Below are positions 34,062 through 42,290 of a DNA stretch of 64,000 bases, piece by piece. The DNA is taken from assembly GCF_004564355.1 (NCBI RefSeq), contig NZ_CP038266.1:682001-746000 (forward strand). Reading direction: 5' to 3'. The DNA is from Microbacterium wangchenii. Lineage in GTDB: Bacteria; Actinomycetota; Actinomycetes; Actinomycetales; Microbacteriaceae. The notes under the pieces are model-generated. The model ran no database searches. It was not told where the DNA came from and saw only the letters and a program-made list of their open reading frames with translations. Within the stretch, counting starts at the first letter, position 1; each line of letters begins with the position of its first letter. Made by a program: the position numbers and the translations under genes.

Positions 34062-34964
34062 TCACGCGTCGCGGGATGTGTGGTGGGACGACAGTGCGGC
34101 GAGATCGCGATCGACCGCCCCGAGCACCTGACGGAATCGGGCCTCCGCCGCGACCCCGAGTTCGTCGTAGATGCGGAACGCGACTTCTCGCGCGCGAGCG
34201 CGCGGCCAACCGTCGGGCAGCAGCTCGACAGGCAGATCGGGGTCGAACTGCCGGAACTGCAGCCATTCGGTCATGATCTCGGTACGCATGACGAGGGCGT
34301 CGCGCGGAGTGACGCCGCCGGCGAGCACCTCCTGGACCTTCGGTTCGTGACGTGCGATGAAGTCGAGGTATCGACGCTCCAGCGTCTCGAGGTCGAAGAC
34401 GTCGGCGACGGAGAACGGACGCCCGGGCCGTGCCACGATGGTCGCGCGCAGGACGCTGCCGTCGTCGACCTGCAAGGTGTCGAGCAGTTCGACGGCTTCG
34501 ATCGTTCGATCATGCGGCGTGATCCAGTTGGCATCGTTGAGCAGGCCGAAGCCCAAGTCCCGCAATCGCGTCCGCAGCACGCGCCGGACGTCACGCGCAG
34601 GCTCGGGTATCGAGAAGGTGACCACGGTCCACAGTCCGTCCCAACCGGTGATGTCGAGGCCGAATCGCAAGACGCGCCGCATGGTCGCCTCCGCGGATTC
34701 GCTCATGCGCTCGGGGGCGCCGTACGACGTGGTCCGGCCGGACTTGCCCTGGGTGAGGAGACCGCGCTTGTGAAGTCGTCGCATCGCCTGACGCGCGCCG
34801 CTCTCCGTGATGCCGAACTCGGCGAGCAGTGCCACGATCGCCGCCGACGGGATCTGTTCACTCCGCCTGAACCAGTAGTCGCCCAGGAGCGTCACGATGA
34901 GGTACTGCGGCTCGCGGCTCGTCGTCGATCGAGGCAGCCGTGGTCCAGGAGGCAGGGAATCCAC
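34062..34964 (-). CDS. PaaX-family transcriptional regulator
   Basis: 300 residues. The N-terminal winged-helix (PaaX domain, about 18-85) contains YLIVTLLGDYWFRR, AIVALLAEFGITESGARQAM and HKRGLL; the central PaaX/Cas2-like domain has GWDGLWTVVTFSIPE and RVLRTRLRDLGFGLL; the C-terminal PaaX_C domain has FIARHEPKVQEVLAGG. PaaX proteins repress aromatic (phenylacetate) catabolism through an aryl-CoA effector. Here the likely targets are the adjacent P450 and importer operon. The GTG start lies exactly 6 nt after a TAACGT box, so the mRNA may be leaderless. Confidence 0.9.
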   Translation of the reverse strand: MDSLPPGPRLPRSTTSREPQYLIVTLLGDYWFRRSEQIPSAAIVALLAEFGITESGARQAMRRLHKRGLLTQGKSGRTTSYGAPERMSESAEATMRRVLRFGLDITGWDGLWTVVTFSIPEPARDVRRVLRTRLRDLGFGLLNDANWITPHDRTIEAVELLDTLQVDDGSVLRATIVARPGRPFSVADVFDLETLERRYLDFIARHEPKVQEVLAGGVTPRDALVMRTEIMTEWLQFRQFDPDLPVELLPDGWPRARAREVAFRIYDELGVAAEARFRQVLGAVDRDLAALSSHHTSRDA

Positions 34965-34970
34965 CCCGCC

Positions 34971-34976
34971 ACGTTA
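34971..34976 (-). promoter_or_regulatory. -10 box of a probable leaderless promoter (PaaX-type gene)
   Basis: TAACGT on the minus strand ends 6 nt before the GTG at 34964, the same spacing as at tsaB, rarD, guaB3 and the DUF3817 gene. No ribosome binding site is evident in between. Confidence 0.45.
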
Positions 34977-35018
34977 TCCGGCTCTCGCCCCGCCGAGTGC
35001 CGTCCAACCGGTGCGCGG

Positions 35019-35024
35019 TAGGCT
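35019..35024 (+). promoter_or_regulatory. Possible -10 box of the acpS operon
   Basis: TAGGCT lies 59 nt before the acpS ATG, giving a leader of about 53 nt that ends in a strong GGGAGGAG ribosome binding site. No good -35 is visible. Confidence 0.4.
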
Positions 35025-35083
35025 GGCGGAGGCTCCGTGCGGAGGTCGCAGACCGCGGTCGGGGGTGTTCGGGAGGAGCGCGA

Positions 35084-35437
35084 ATGATCGTGGGGATCGG
35101 GGTCGACCTGGTCGACATCCCCCGCTTCGAGCGGTCGATCGCGCGCACCCCGCGCCTGCTGACGCGACTGTTCGCGCCGAAGGAGCGGATGCTGAAGCCG
35201 CACTCGCTCGCGGCGCGCTACGCCGCGAAGGAGGCCCTCATCAAGGCGCTCGGCGGATCCGACGGCGTGCACTGGACCGAGATCGAGGTGGTCTCGGAAG
35301 CGTCCGGCCGCCCGCGCTTCGCCCTGTCAGGGTCGACGGCGGAGGCGATGGCGGCCCGTGGAATCACCCGCACGCACCTCTCCCTCAGCCACGACGCGGG
35401 CATGGCCACCGCGTACGTGATCGTGGAGTCGGCATGA
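35084..35437 (+). CDS. acpS: Holo-[acyl-carrier-protein] synthase
   Basis: 117 residues, the usual AcpS length. It transfers the 4'-phosphopantetheine arm of CoA to the serine of acyl carrier protein. The metal- and CoA-binding motifs are intact: GIGVDLVDIPRF (Asp8) at the N-terminus and RYAAKEALIKALG with its glutamate, then HLSLSHDAGMATAYV at the C-terminus. The ATG follows GGGAGGAG. The stop overlaps the alr start (ATGA). A gene for NAD(P)H-hydrate epimerase, frequent between acpS and alr in Actinobacteria, is absent. Confidence 0.97.
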   Translation: MIVGIGVDLVDIPRFERSIARTPRLLTRLFAPKERMLKPHSLAARYAAKEALIKALGGSDGVHWTEIEVVSEASGRPRFALSGSTAEAMAARGITRTHLSLSHDAGMATAYVIVESA

Positions 35438-36558
35438 GCCGGCTGCCCGACGGCGTCATGCGCGAGGCGCGCATCGACGTGGACGCGATCACCGACAACG
35501 TGCGGCACCTGCGCCGGCTCACCGACGCCGAGATCATCGCCGTCGTGAAAGCCGACGCATACGGGCACGGGGCGTTCCGCTCCGCCGTTGCGGCACTGCA
35601 GGGCGGAGCATCCCGCCTCGGCGTGGCCGACATCGCCGAGGCGCTGCGCCTGCGCCGCGAGGGCATCACCGCCCCGATCCTCGCGTGGCTGCACGCACCG
35701 GGCACGTCGTTCGCCGAGGCGGTCGAGCACGACATCGAGGTGGGTGTGTCGGGCATGGATCAGCTGCTGCAGGCCGCGGCCGCCGCATCCGGGAACCGCC
35801 CCGCCGCCGTGCACATCAAGATCGACACCGGCCTGTCGCGCAACGGCGTTCCGCCGGCGCAGTATCGCGTCGTCTTCGCTGAGGCCGCGCGCCTGGAGCG
35901 CATCGGCAAGGTGCGCGTGGTCGGGCTGTTCTCGCATCTGTCCAACGCGTCCGCCGCCGACGACCTCGCCGCCCTGCGCGTGTTCGAGGAGGCCGTGAGC
36001 GAGGCCGCCTCTCTCGGGCTGAACCCTCCGCTGCGCCACATCGCCGCGACCCAGGCGGCCATCGAGCTGCCCGAGACACGGCTCGGATGCGTGCGCATCG
36101 GCATCGGCCTGTACGGACTGTCGCCCTTCGCCGACCGCACGTCGGCCGAGCTCGGACTGCGCCCCGCGATGACCCTGCGCGCCGCCGTGGCCGCGGTGCG
36201 GCGCGTGCCCGCGGGCCAGGGCGTGTCGTACGGCTACGACTTCCGCGCCCCGCGGGACACGACCCTCGCCCTCGTCCCCCTCGGATACGCCGACGGAGTG
36301 CCGCGACAGGCTTCGGGCACGGGACCGGTCACGATCGGCGGGCGACGCTTCACCGTGGCCGGGCGCATCGCGATGGACCAGTTCGTCGTCGACGTGGGCG
36401 ATACGCCGGTCGCCGTCGGCGATGAGGTCGTGCTCTTCGGCGATCCGACGCTCGGTGCGCCGTCGGCGACCGAGTGGGCGGATGCGGCGGGCACCATCAA
36501 CTACGACCTCGTCACGGGCATCGGCTCGCGGGTGGCGCGGCGGCAGGTGGCCGGATGA
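35434..36558 (+). CDS. alr: Alanine racemase
   Basis: 374 residues, fold type III PLP enzyme that interconverts L- and D-alanine for peptidoglycan. The PLP lysine is Lys39 in VVKADAYGHG; other motifs are HIKIDTGLSRNG, GLFSHLSNA, CVRIGIGLYG and the C-terminal GRIAMDQFVVDVG and GTINYDLVTGIGSRV, which carry the substrate-gating residues. It is coupled to acpS and tsaE by 4-bp overlaps. Confidence 0.97.
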   Translation: MSRLPDGVMREARIDVDAITDNVRHLRRLTDAEIIAVVKADAYGHGAFRSAVAALQGGASRLGVADIAEALRLRREGITAPILAWLHAPGTSFAEAVEHDIEVGVSGMDQLLQAAAAASGNRPAAVHIKIDTGLSRNGVPPAQYRVVFAEAARLERIGKVRVVGLFSHLSNASAADDLAALRVFEEAVSEAASLGLNPPLRHIAATQAAIELPETRLGCVRIGIGLYGLSPFADRTSAELGLRPAMTLRAAVAAVRRVPAGQGVSYGYDFRAPRDTTLALVPLGYADGVPRQASGTGPVTIGGRRFTVAGRIAMDQFVVDVGDTPVAVGDEVVLFGDPTLGAPSATEWADAAGTINYDLVTGIGSRVARRQVAG

Positions 36559-37058
36559 GCGTCCCCGACGAGCTCCTCGGTACGCGCGAGATCGACACCC
36601 CCGACGCCATGCACGACCTCGGCGTGACGCTGGGGCGCGCCCTCGAGCCCGGCGACGTCGTCGTGCTCACCGGCGGGCTCGGCGCCGGCAAGACGACGCT
36701 CACCCGCGGAATCGGCGAGGGCCTCGGCATCCGCGGCCCCGTGCAGAGCCCGACGTTCGTCATCGCGCGCACGCACCCCTCACTCATCGGGGGCGCACCG
36801 CTCGTGCACGTGGACGCCTACCGCCTCGGCTCGGCGGTCGAGCTCGACGACCTCGACATCGACGTGCCGTCCTCCGTCGTGATCGTGGAATGGGGCCGGG
36901 GGATGGCCGAGCACCTCGCCGAGTCGTGGTGGGAGATCGAGATCACGCCGCAGACCGGCGGGCGCGGTCTCGACTCCGCGTGCGGCACGATCGCCGGCCA
37001 CACCGCCGAGCTCGACGCCGACGCCCCCCGCACCGTCGCCATCACCCGCCACCCGTAG
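36555..37058 (+). CDS. tsaE: tRNA threonylcarbamoyladenosine biosynthesis ATPase TsaE
   Basis: 167 residues. TsaE is the ATPase that supports the TsaB-TsaD complex in making the t6A37 modification of ANN-decoding tRNAs. Walker A is GGLGAGKTT with Lys46; QSPTFVIARTH and HVDAYRLGS (the switch-like and metal-binding segments) and VIVEWGRGMAEHL are typical. It overlaps alr by 4 bp; a 52-bp gap separates it from tsaB. Confidence 0.95.
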   Translation: MSVPDELLGTREIDTPDAMHDLGVTLGRALEPGDVVVLTGGLGAGKTTLTRGIGEGLGIRGPVQSPTFVIARTHPSLIGGAPLVHVDAYRLGSAVELDDLDIDVPSSVVIVEWGRGMAEHLAESWWEIEITPQTGGRGLDSACGTIAGHTAELDADAPRTVAITRHP

Positions 37059-37098
37059 CCCGCCGGCGGACGAGGGCGAGCGGGTGCCGGGGGCGGAT

Positions 37099-37104
37099 TA
37101 CGCT
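37099..37104 (+). promoter_or_regulatory. -10 box of a probable leaderless promoter (tsaB)
   Basis: TACGCT is followed by exactly 6 nt and then the GTG at 37111. Transcription would start at or next to the start codon, giving tsaB-rimI-tsaD an internal promoter within the acpS operon. Confidence 0.45.
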
Positions 37105-37110
37105 GGGAGG

Positions 37111-37743
37111 GTGTTCCTCGGCATCGACACCTCCCTCGCCACGGCCGTCGCCGTCGTCGAGGCCGACGGGTACGTCGTGGACGAAGCATCCAGCCCCGAC
37201 CCGCTGGGGCACGCCGAAGTGATCGGCGACCTGCTCGCGCAGGTGGATGCGGCCGGCATCACGCACGTGGCATCCGGAATGGGCCCCGGCCCCTTCACGG
37301 GGCTGCGCGTGGGGATCGCCGCCGCCCGCGCCTTCGCCCTGGGCCGTGACCTGCCGGTCGTGCCGGTCGTCAGTCACGACGCCGTCGCCCTCGGGCTCCT
37401 GCTGGATGCGGCCGTCGCCGGCGCCCCCGAGCCCGGCCGCTTCGCCGTCGTCACCGACGCCCGCCGGCGCGAATTCGCGTTCACCGTCTATGAAGGCCTC
37501 GACGACGACGGCCTTCCCGTGCGCGTCAGCGAGCCCGCCCTGTCGCCGCGGGACGAGCTCGATGCGCGCGTCGCCGACCTCGGCGCGATCCGCCACGACG
37601 CGGCATCCGTGCCCGCGACCATGATCGCCCTCGCCGCCGCACGCGCGGTGGCCGCCGGCCGCAGCATCGGCCCGTCCGAGCCGCTGTACCTCCGCTCGCC
37701 CGACGTCACGCTCGGGCACACGCCGAAGAAGGTGCGCACGTGA
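37111..37743 (+). CDS. tsaB: tRNA threonylcarbamoyladenosine biosynthesis protein TsaB
   Basis: 210 residues from GTG 37111 (a GTG at 37084 would add nine residues). TsaB is an inactive ASKHA-fold paralogue that scaffolds TsaD and Tsa[17 protein letters not shown] opens the fold; [20 protein letters not shown] is the family hallmark, followed by [15 protein letters not shown]. The leaderless-type promoter and the family's normal N-terminus favour the shorter form. Its stop overlaps the rimI start (GTGA). Confidence 0.93.
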   Translation: MFLGIDTSLATAVAVVEADGYVVDEASSPDPLGHAEVIGDLLAQVDAAGITHVASGMGPGPFTGLRVGIAAARAFALGRDLPVVPVVSHDAVALGLLLDAAVAGAPEPGRFAVVTDARRREFAFTVYEGLDDDGLPVRVSEPALSPRDELDARVADLGAIRHDAASVPATMIALAAARAVAAGRSIGPSEPLYLRSPDVTLGHTPKKVRT

Positions 37744-38351
37744 ACCTCCGCGCCGCCGAGGCCGCCGACCTCGATGCGATCATGACGCTCGAGCGCGCCT
37801 CGTTCCCCACCGACGCGTGGAGCGAGGCGATGATGCGCGAAGAGCTGGCCTCCCGCCACGGCTGGTACGTCGTCGCCGAGGAGGCGGGGATGCTCGCCGG
37901 ATACGCGGGGCTGCGAGCCCCGCGCGGGGCGAAGGACGCCGACATCCAGACGATCACGATCGCCGAGCCCTTCCGCGGACACGGACGGGGACGGACGCTG
38001 CTGCGGGCGCTGCTCGCCGAGGCCGACCGGCGGGGCGCCCGGGAGGTGTTCCTCGAGGTGCGCGCCGACAACCCCGTCGCCCAGGCGCTGTACGCTTCGG
38101 AAGGGTTCGCCGAGGTGGGCCGCCGCCCCCGCTACTACCAGCCGGACGGCGTCGACGCCGTCGTGATGCGCCTGGACCTGCCCTCCTGGGCCGCCGCGCG
38201 CGCCGCCGCGCCGTCGGAGGATCGCACGGAGGTCGGAGGATCCACGGCGGATGCTCCGACCTCGGGCGCATCCTCCGACCTCGGTGCGGGCCTCCGGCCG
38301 CTCGGGGACGCGGCGCCGGCGTGCGACGTGGCGACGGGGTGGTGCACATGA
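37740..38351 (+). CDS. rimI: GNAT N-acetyltransferase, RimI-like
   Basis: 203 residues. The GNAT domain (1-150) has [18 protein letters not shown], the acetyl-CoA loop [16 protein letters not shown] (an R/Q-x-x-G-x-G/A variant) and [21 protein letters not shown], as in RimI, which acetylates the N-terminus of ribosomal protein bS18. After residue 155 there is a 45-residue low-complexity tail, unusual for RimI, encoded by a cluster of repeats. Position between tsaB and tsaD is the classic one. The stop overlaps the tsaD start. Confidence 0.92.
   Translation: MNLRAAEAADLDAIMTLERASFPTDAWSEAMMREELASRHGWYVVAEEAGMLAGYAGLRAPRGAKDADIQTITIAEPFRGHGRGRTLLRALLAEADRRGAREVFLEVRADNPVAQALYASEGFAEVGRRPRYYQPDGVDAVVMRLDLPSWAAARAAAPSEDRTEVGGSTADAPTSGASSDLGAGLRPLGDAAPACDVATGWCT
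38212..38284. repeat. Direct/inverted repeat cluster within the 3' end of rimI
   Basis: GAGGTCGGAGGAT (38229-38241) and its exact complement (38270-38282) are 28 nt apart. GTCGGAGGATC occurs twice on the plus strand (from 38212 and 38232), and CTCCGACCTCGG occurs twice (38254-38265, 38273-38284). The array encodes the non-conserved tail of RimI and could fold as alternative hairpins just before tsaD. Confidence 0.7.
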
Positions 38352-39418
38352 CGCGCGCGCCGCTCGTGCTGGGCATCGAGACCAGCTGCGACGAGACGGG
38401 CATCGGCATCGTGCGCGGGCGCACGCTCCTGTCCAACACGATCGCCTCGAGCATGGACGAGCACGCCCGCTACGGCGGCGTCGTGCCCGAGGTCGCCGCC
38501 CGCGCCCACCTGGAGGCGCTGCAGCCGGCGATCCGCGCGGCGCTGGCGGAGGCATCCGTGAGCCTGCACGACCTCGACGCCGTCGCGGTCACGAGCGGCC
38601 CTGGGCTGGCCGGCGCGCTCATGGTGGGCATCGGCGCGGCCAAGGCGCTCGCCGTCTCGCTCGGCAAGCCGCTGTACGCCGTCAACCACCTCGTGGGGCA
38701 CATCGCCGCCGACATCCTCGACGCCGACGCGGGCCCGCTGGAGTACCCGACGGTGGCGCTGCTGGTCAGCGGCGGGCACACGTCGCTCCTGCTCGTGCGC
38801 GACCTCACGAGCGACGTCGAGCTGCTGGGCGAGACCGTCGACGACGCCGCGGGGGAGGCGTTCGACAAGGTCGCCCGCATCCTCGGCCTGCCCTACCCCG
38901 GCGGCCCCGAGATCGACCGCGCCGCCGCATCCGGCGACCCCACCGCGATCCGCTTCCCCCGGGGCCTCTCCCGCACCTCCGACCTGGCACGCCACCGCTA
39001 CGACTTCTCCTTCTCGGGCCTGAAGACCGCCGTCGCGCGCTGGATCGAGCAGCGGGAGGCCGCCGGCGAGCCGGTGCCCGTCGCGGACGTCGCCGCGTCG
39101 TTCCGCGAGTCGGTCGTCGACGTGCTCGTGACCAAGGCGCTGGACGCCTGCGCGCAGCACGACGTGCCGCGCCTGCTGCTCGGCGGCGGCGTCGTGGCCA
39201 ACCGGCGCCTGCGCGATGTCGCCCTCGCCCGCGCCGCCGAGGCGGGCGTGAGCGTGCGGATCCCGCCGCTGCGGCTGTGCACCGACAACGGCGCGATGAT
39301 CGCCGCCCTCGCCGCCGACCTCATCGCATCGGGCCGGCGCCCCTCGACCCTGTCGTTCGGCGCGGACTCGACCCTGCCGGTCACGCAGATCCAGGTGGCG
39401 GAGGAGGAGGCCGCGTGA
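38348..39418 (+). CDS. tsaD: tRNA N6-adenosine threonylcarbamoyltransferase TsaD
   Basis: 356 residues, the catalytic subunit of t6A synthesis (Kae1/Qri7/YgjD family). [15 protein letters not shown] opens the ASKHA fold; the metal ligands His114 and His118 lie in [65 protein letters not shown] and [10 protein letters not shown] complete the signature. It starts in an ATGA overlap with rimI and ends in a GTGA overlap with a membrane-protein gene. Confidence 0.98.
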   Translation: MTRAPLVLGIETSCDETGIGIVRGRTLLSNTIASSMDEHARYGGVVPEVAARAHLEALQPAIRAALAEASVSLHDLDAVAVTSGPGLAGALMVGIGAAKALAVSLGKPLYAVNHLVGHIAADILDADAGPLEYPTVALLVSGGHTSLLLVRDLTSDVELLGETVDDAAGEAFDKVARILGLPYPGGPEIDRAAASGDPTAIRFPRGLSRTSDLARHRYDFSFSGLKTAVARWIEQREAAGEPVPVADVAASFRESVVDVLVTKALDACAQHDVPRLLLGGGVVANRRLRDVALARAAEAGVSVRIPPLRLCTDNGAMIAALAADLIASGRRPSTLSFGADSTLPVTQIQVAEEEAA

Positions 39419-39960
39419 GCGAGCCCCTGCCCCCCGAGCCGCACCCGCCCGCGGATGCGGAGGCGGCCGAGGCCGCGGTCCAGCCGGCCACGACGCCCGA
39501 CCTCACCGGCGTCGACGCCGCGCTCGGATCGCCGCCGCCCCTGCCGCCGGCCCCGACCGTGGAGGCGCCCTCGCCCGACGTCGTCGCCGCCCCCGTCGCC
39601 CCGCGCATCCCGGGAGCCGCGCGCACGGGCTACACACAGCTGCCCACCGCCCCGGTCATCCTCGCCACGCACGGTCCGGTCGAGGGTGAATCCTCGCCGT
39701 GGTCGCCCCCGCCGCCGGCGCGGCGGGCCGCGGTGGCCGCGTGGGCGCTCGCCCTGGCGATCGTCGCGCTGGGGGCGTCCTTCTTCGTGGGGTGGATGCT
39801 GCCGTTCGGTCTCGCCGGGTTCGTGGTCGCGATCGTGGCCCTGCGTCGTCCCCGGGAATCGCGCGCGATGGCGGTGTGGGCGCTCGTGCTGAGCCTCGTG
39901 TCGATCGCCTACAGCGCCGGCTGGCTGCTGTGGGTCATCCCGCAGCTTCCGCTGGACTGA
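39415..39960 (+). CDS. Proline-rich small membrane protein (DUF4190-like)
   Basis: 181 residues from a GTG overlapping the tsaD stop. The first 100 residues are Pro/Ala-rich and probably disordered. Two transmembrane helices follow (about 105-145 as a hairpin, and 152-175), with [18 protein letters not shown] and [13 protein letters not shown], similar to DUF4190 proteins common in Actinobacteria. Function unknown; it is the last gene of the acpS-tsaD operon. Confidence 0.75.
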   Translation: MSEPLPPEPHPPADAEAAEAAVQPATTPDLTGVDAALGSPPPLPPAPTVEAPSPDVVAAPVAPRIPGAARTGYTQLPTAPVILATHGPVEGESSPWSPPPPARRAAVAAWALALAIVALGASFFVGWMLPFGLAGFVVAIVALRRPRESRAMAVWALVLSLVSIAYSAGWLLWVIPQLPLD

Positions 39961-39964
39961 CCAG

Positions 39965-39981
39965 GGCGGGACGGGCCCGCC
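39965..39981. terminator. Short hairpin between convergent genes
   Basis: GGCGGG and CCCGCC flank a 5-nt loop in the 21-bp gap between the membrane-protein stop and the convergent methyltransferase stop. It may terminate both transcripts, but the stem is only 6 bp. Confidence 0.35.
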
Positions 39982-41166
39982 TCACCCGACGCGGTCGGCC
40001 AGGAGCGCGAGGCGGCGCGATCCGACGCGCGTGAGGATCAGGGTCGCGGCGTCGTCGCCGCGCAGCTTGAGCTTCGTGCGCAGCACGGCCGGGTCGACGT
40101 CGACGCCGCGCTTCTTGATCTCCAGCGTGCCGATGCCGCGCTCGCGCAGCGCGCGGGCGAGGGCGCGCGTGTCGAACGGCACCTCCTCGCGCACGCGGAA
40201 CGAGGTCACGAACGGGCTCGTGAGCGCCTCGTCGGAGGTGAGATACGCCATTCCGGGGGCCAGCATCCCGGCCTGCAGCTGCCGTGCTGCCTCGCCGATG
40301 AGCCGGGCCCGGATGACCGCGCCATCGGGTTCGTGCACGAACGCCCCGAGCGGGCGCACCGGCACGTCCTCGGCGTCGCCGCCGGCCGTCAGCTCCCACG
40401 CGTCGTCGCCGCGGGTGACCAGCGCCGCGCGGCGCACGCCCGGGCGTGCGAGCGATCCGCTCCACAGCACGAGCTCGATCGTCGAGCCGTCGGCGCTGAC
40501 CCACTGCGCCTCGACGTCGGCGGGGAGGGCGTCGCGATCGAAGGCGGGGCCGAGCTTCATGCCGCCGGGCATGCGGGCGAGGAGATCGAACGCCCACTCC
40601 AGCGGAGGGGAGTAGTCGCCCGCGCGCACGCGCGTCGTCTCCGTATGTCCGGCGGTGCGCCGGGCCGGATCGAGCCACACCGCCTGCACGCCGGAGAGGT
40701 CGGCCGCCTCGGCGGTGCCGTGCTGCACGGTCACGGCGTCGCCGAAGGGCGCGAGGTTGTACGCCGCGATCGCGGCGGTCACCTCATCGGCGTCCACGGC
40801 GACGACTCCCAGGCCGAGGCCGGCGAACCCCAGCGCATCGCCGCCGATGCCGGATCCGAGGTCGGCGACCCGTTCGATCCCGGCGGCACGGAAGCGGCCG
40901 GCGTGGCGCGCGGCCACCGACAGGCGCGTGGCCTGCTCGAGCCCCGCCCGCGTGAACAGCATGCGCGCGGCGAAGTCGCCGAACTTCGCGCGCGCCCGCA
41001 CCCGCAGCCGCGCCTGCCCCACCACCGCGGAGACGAGGTCGGGGGAGTGACCGGCCGCGCGCAGCTGCGACACGACGCGCGCGACGTCGGCGGTGGAGCC
41101 GACCTCTCCCACCTCGTCCAGCAGCCGCAGGCCGCCGGGGGTGAGCAGCGCCGTCAGCTCCGCCAT
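39982..41166 (-). CDS. Class I SAM-dependent methyltransferase with THUMP-like domain
   Basis: 394 residues. SAM-binding motif I is VADLGSGIGGDALGFAG and motif II VVAVDADEVTAAIAAYN; the catalytic-type loop is VWLDPARRTAG. The C-terminal third (TLEIKKRGVDVDPAVLR, KLRGDDAATLILTRVGS) matches the THUMP-like domain of an uncharacterised actinobacterial methyltransferase family, suggesting an RNA substrate. ATG 41166 has GGGAG 6 nt upstream; GTG 41172 is a weaker alternative. It is transcribed away from the acidic-protein operon. Confidence 0.82.
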   Translation of the reverse strand: MAELTALLTPGGLRLLDEVGEVGSTADVARVVSQLRAAGHSPDLVSAVVGQARLRVRARAKFGDFAARMLFTRAGLEQATRLSVAARHAGRFRAAGIERVADLGSGIGGDALGFAGLGLGVVAVDADEVTAAIAAYNLAPFGDAVTVQHGTAEAADLSGVQAVWLDPARRTAGHTETTRVRAGDYSPPLEWAFDLLARMPGGMKLGPAFDRDALPADVEAQWVSADGSTIELVLWSGSLARPGVRRAALVTRGDDAWELTAGGDAEDVPVRPLGAFVHEPDGAVIRARLIGEAARQLQAGMLAPGMAYLTSDEALTSPFVTSFRVREEVPFDTRALARALRERGIGTLEIKKRGVDVDPAVLRTKLKLRGDDAATLILTRVGSRRLALLADRVG

Positions 41167-41221
41167 ATCCACTCCCCCACCCTAGGCGCGTCCACCCCAC
41201 GCCCCGGCCCGCACCCCCTTC

Positions 41222-41314
41222 GGGTGGGGGATCGGGGGGAGGGGACCCCCGCACCCCGTCGGGCAAACCCGGGAGGGATCCCCGATGCGGCGCACCCGGT
41301 CGCATTCGTACTGT
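41222..41314 (+). promoter_or_regulatory. G/C-run inverted repeats and weak promoter before the acidic-protein gene
   Basis: GGGTGGGGG (41222-41230) and CCCCCGCACCC (41246-41256) form an imperfect inverted repeat, with further short G- and C-tracts between and after. A -10-like TACTGT lies at 41309-41314 but no -35 matches upstream. The combination suggests an activator-dependent promoter; the nearby LuxR-type protein is the obvious candidate regulator. This is inference. Confidence 0.35.
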
Positions 41315-41366
41315 GAGGCCACAACACCACGTCGGGGACCTGGGGCCCCGGGAATGGAAAGGGATC

Positions 41367-42203
41367 ATGGCCTTCGACGACAACACTCTCAACGCCACGC
41401 TCAGCTCGGCGGTGACGAACGAGTACACCGAGACCAACACGAGCTCGCTGGATGTCGACCACACCGTCACCGAGTCCGGCAACACGAACGACTCGACCAA
41501 CGACAGCTACAACGACACGGCGACGGCGACCGACTCGTACCACTGGGGGTCGTACAACACCGAGACCGACACCGCGCACTCCGGCAACACCGACTCGTAC
41601 AACGACACGGCCACGTGGACGGACGAGTCGTGGACCGACAACTCCGACAACTCCACGCACGACGACTCCGTCAACGCCGGCGTGCGCAGCTACTCCACGG
41701 GCTTCGGCGACCTCGGCGGCGCCGCAGCCGCCGCCGGCGGCGGCGGAGACATGATGATCGACAACCGCTCGACGATCGTCGACCAGTCGATCAACGGCAA
41801 CATCGCCGCATCCGGCCCCGTGTACACGACCGCGTCGAGCTCGGCCGTCGTCAACTCCGGCGACGACGCGATCGTGGCCGGCGGCGACGCGAACGTCACC
41901 TACAACATCGACGAGTCGCTGTCGATCGATGCCGGCGGCGACATCCTGATGGACGGCAGCACCAAGACCGTCAACTCGTCGATCAACTCCGGCAACGACT
42001 ACTCGTTCACCTCGACGATCAACGACAGCTCGCAGGACTGGGACGTCACCGACTCCAACAACACGTACACGTGGTCGGAGACGGTCACCGACTCGTACAA
42101 CGACGAGGCGCTGTTCCAGTCCTCGACGACCGTCGACGTGAACGTCGACGCGATCGTCGGCAGCGTCGGCGCGGGCATCGGCGACGCCGACCTCGGCATG
42201 TGA
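41367..42203 (+). CDS. Acidic Ser/Thr/Asn/Asp-rich protein with IniB-like internal module (paralogue A)
   Basis: 278 residues starting MAFDDNTLNATLSS, after GAAAGGGATC. It has no cysteine, a single lysine and very few arginines, but many Asp, Ser, Thr and Asn. Residues 1-110 hold repeats such as DSYNDTATATDSYHWGSYN; a glycine/alanine hinge follows (120-130). Residues 132-198 form a module, beginning DNRSTIVDQSINGNI and including AVVNSGDDAIVAGGDA, that recurs in the next protein and in the IniB-like protein. No signal peptide or membrane helix is seen. The periodic hydrophobic/Asp pattern resembles a beta-solenoid. Function unknown. Confidence 0.85.
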   Translation: MAFDDNTLNATLSSAVTNEYTETNTSSLDVDHTVTESGNTNDSTNDSYNDTATATDSYHWGSYNTETDTAHSGNTDSYNDTATWTDESWTDNSDNSTHDDSVNAGVRSYSTGFGDLGGAAAAAGGGGDMMIDNRSTIVDQSINGNIAASGPVYTTASSSAVVNSGDDAIVAGGDANVTYNIDESLSIDAGGDILMDGSTKTVNSSINSGNDYSFTSTINDSSQDWDVTDSNNTYTWSETVTDSYNDEALFQSSTTVDVNVDAIVGSVGAGIGDADLGM

Positions 42204-42207
42204 GACC

Positions 42208-42243
42208 GGCTGCCGGTCGCTGCGGTGGCGGCGACCGGCAGCC
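42208..42243 (+). terminator. Perfect 13-bp hairpin between the two acidic-protein genes
   Basis: GGCTGCCGGTCGC and its exact complement enclose a 10-nt loop, four bases after the first gene's stop. Without a T-run it may be a partial terminator or an mRNA stabiliser that sets the ratio of the two paralogues. Confidence 0.5.
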
Positions 42244-42290
42244 ATCCAACCCCGGGCGCCTCGCGCCCACCAGACAGAGAGCAGCAGGAC

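Noticed and set aside
24630..34970. Insertion sequence or integrase borders of the accessory module
   Set aside because: No transposase, integrase, target-site duplication or tRNA edge could be found at either end.
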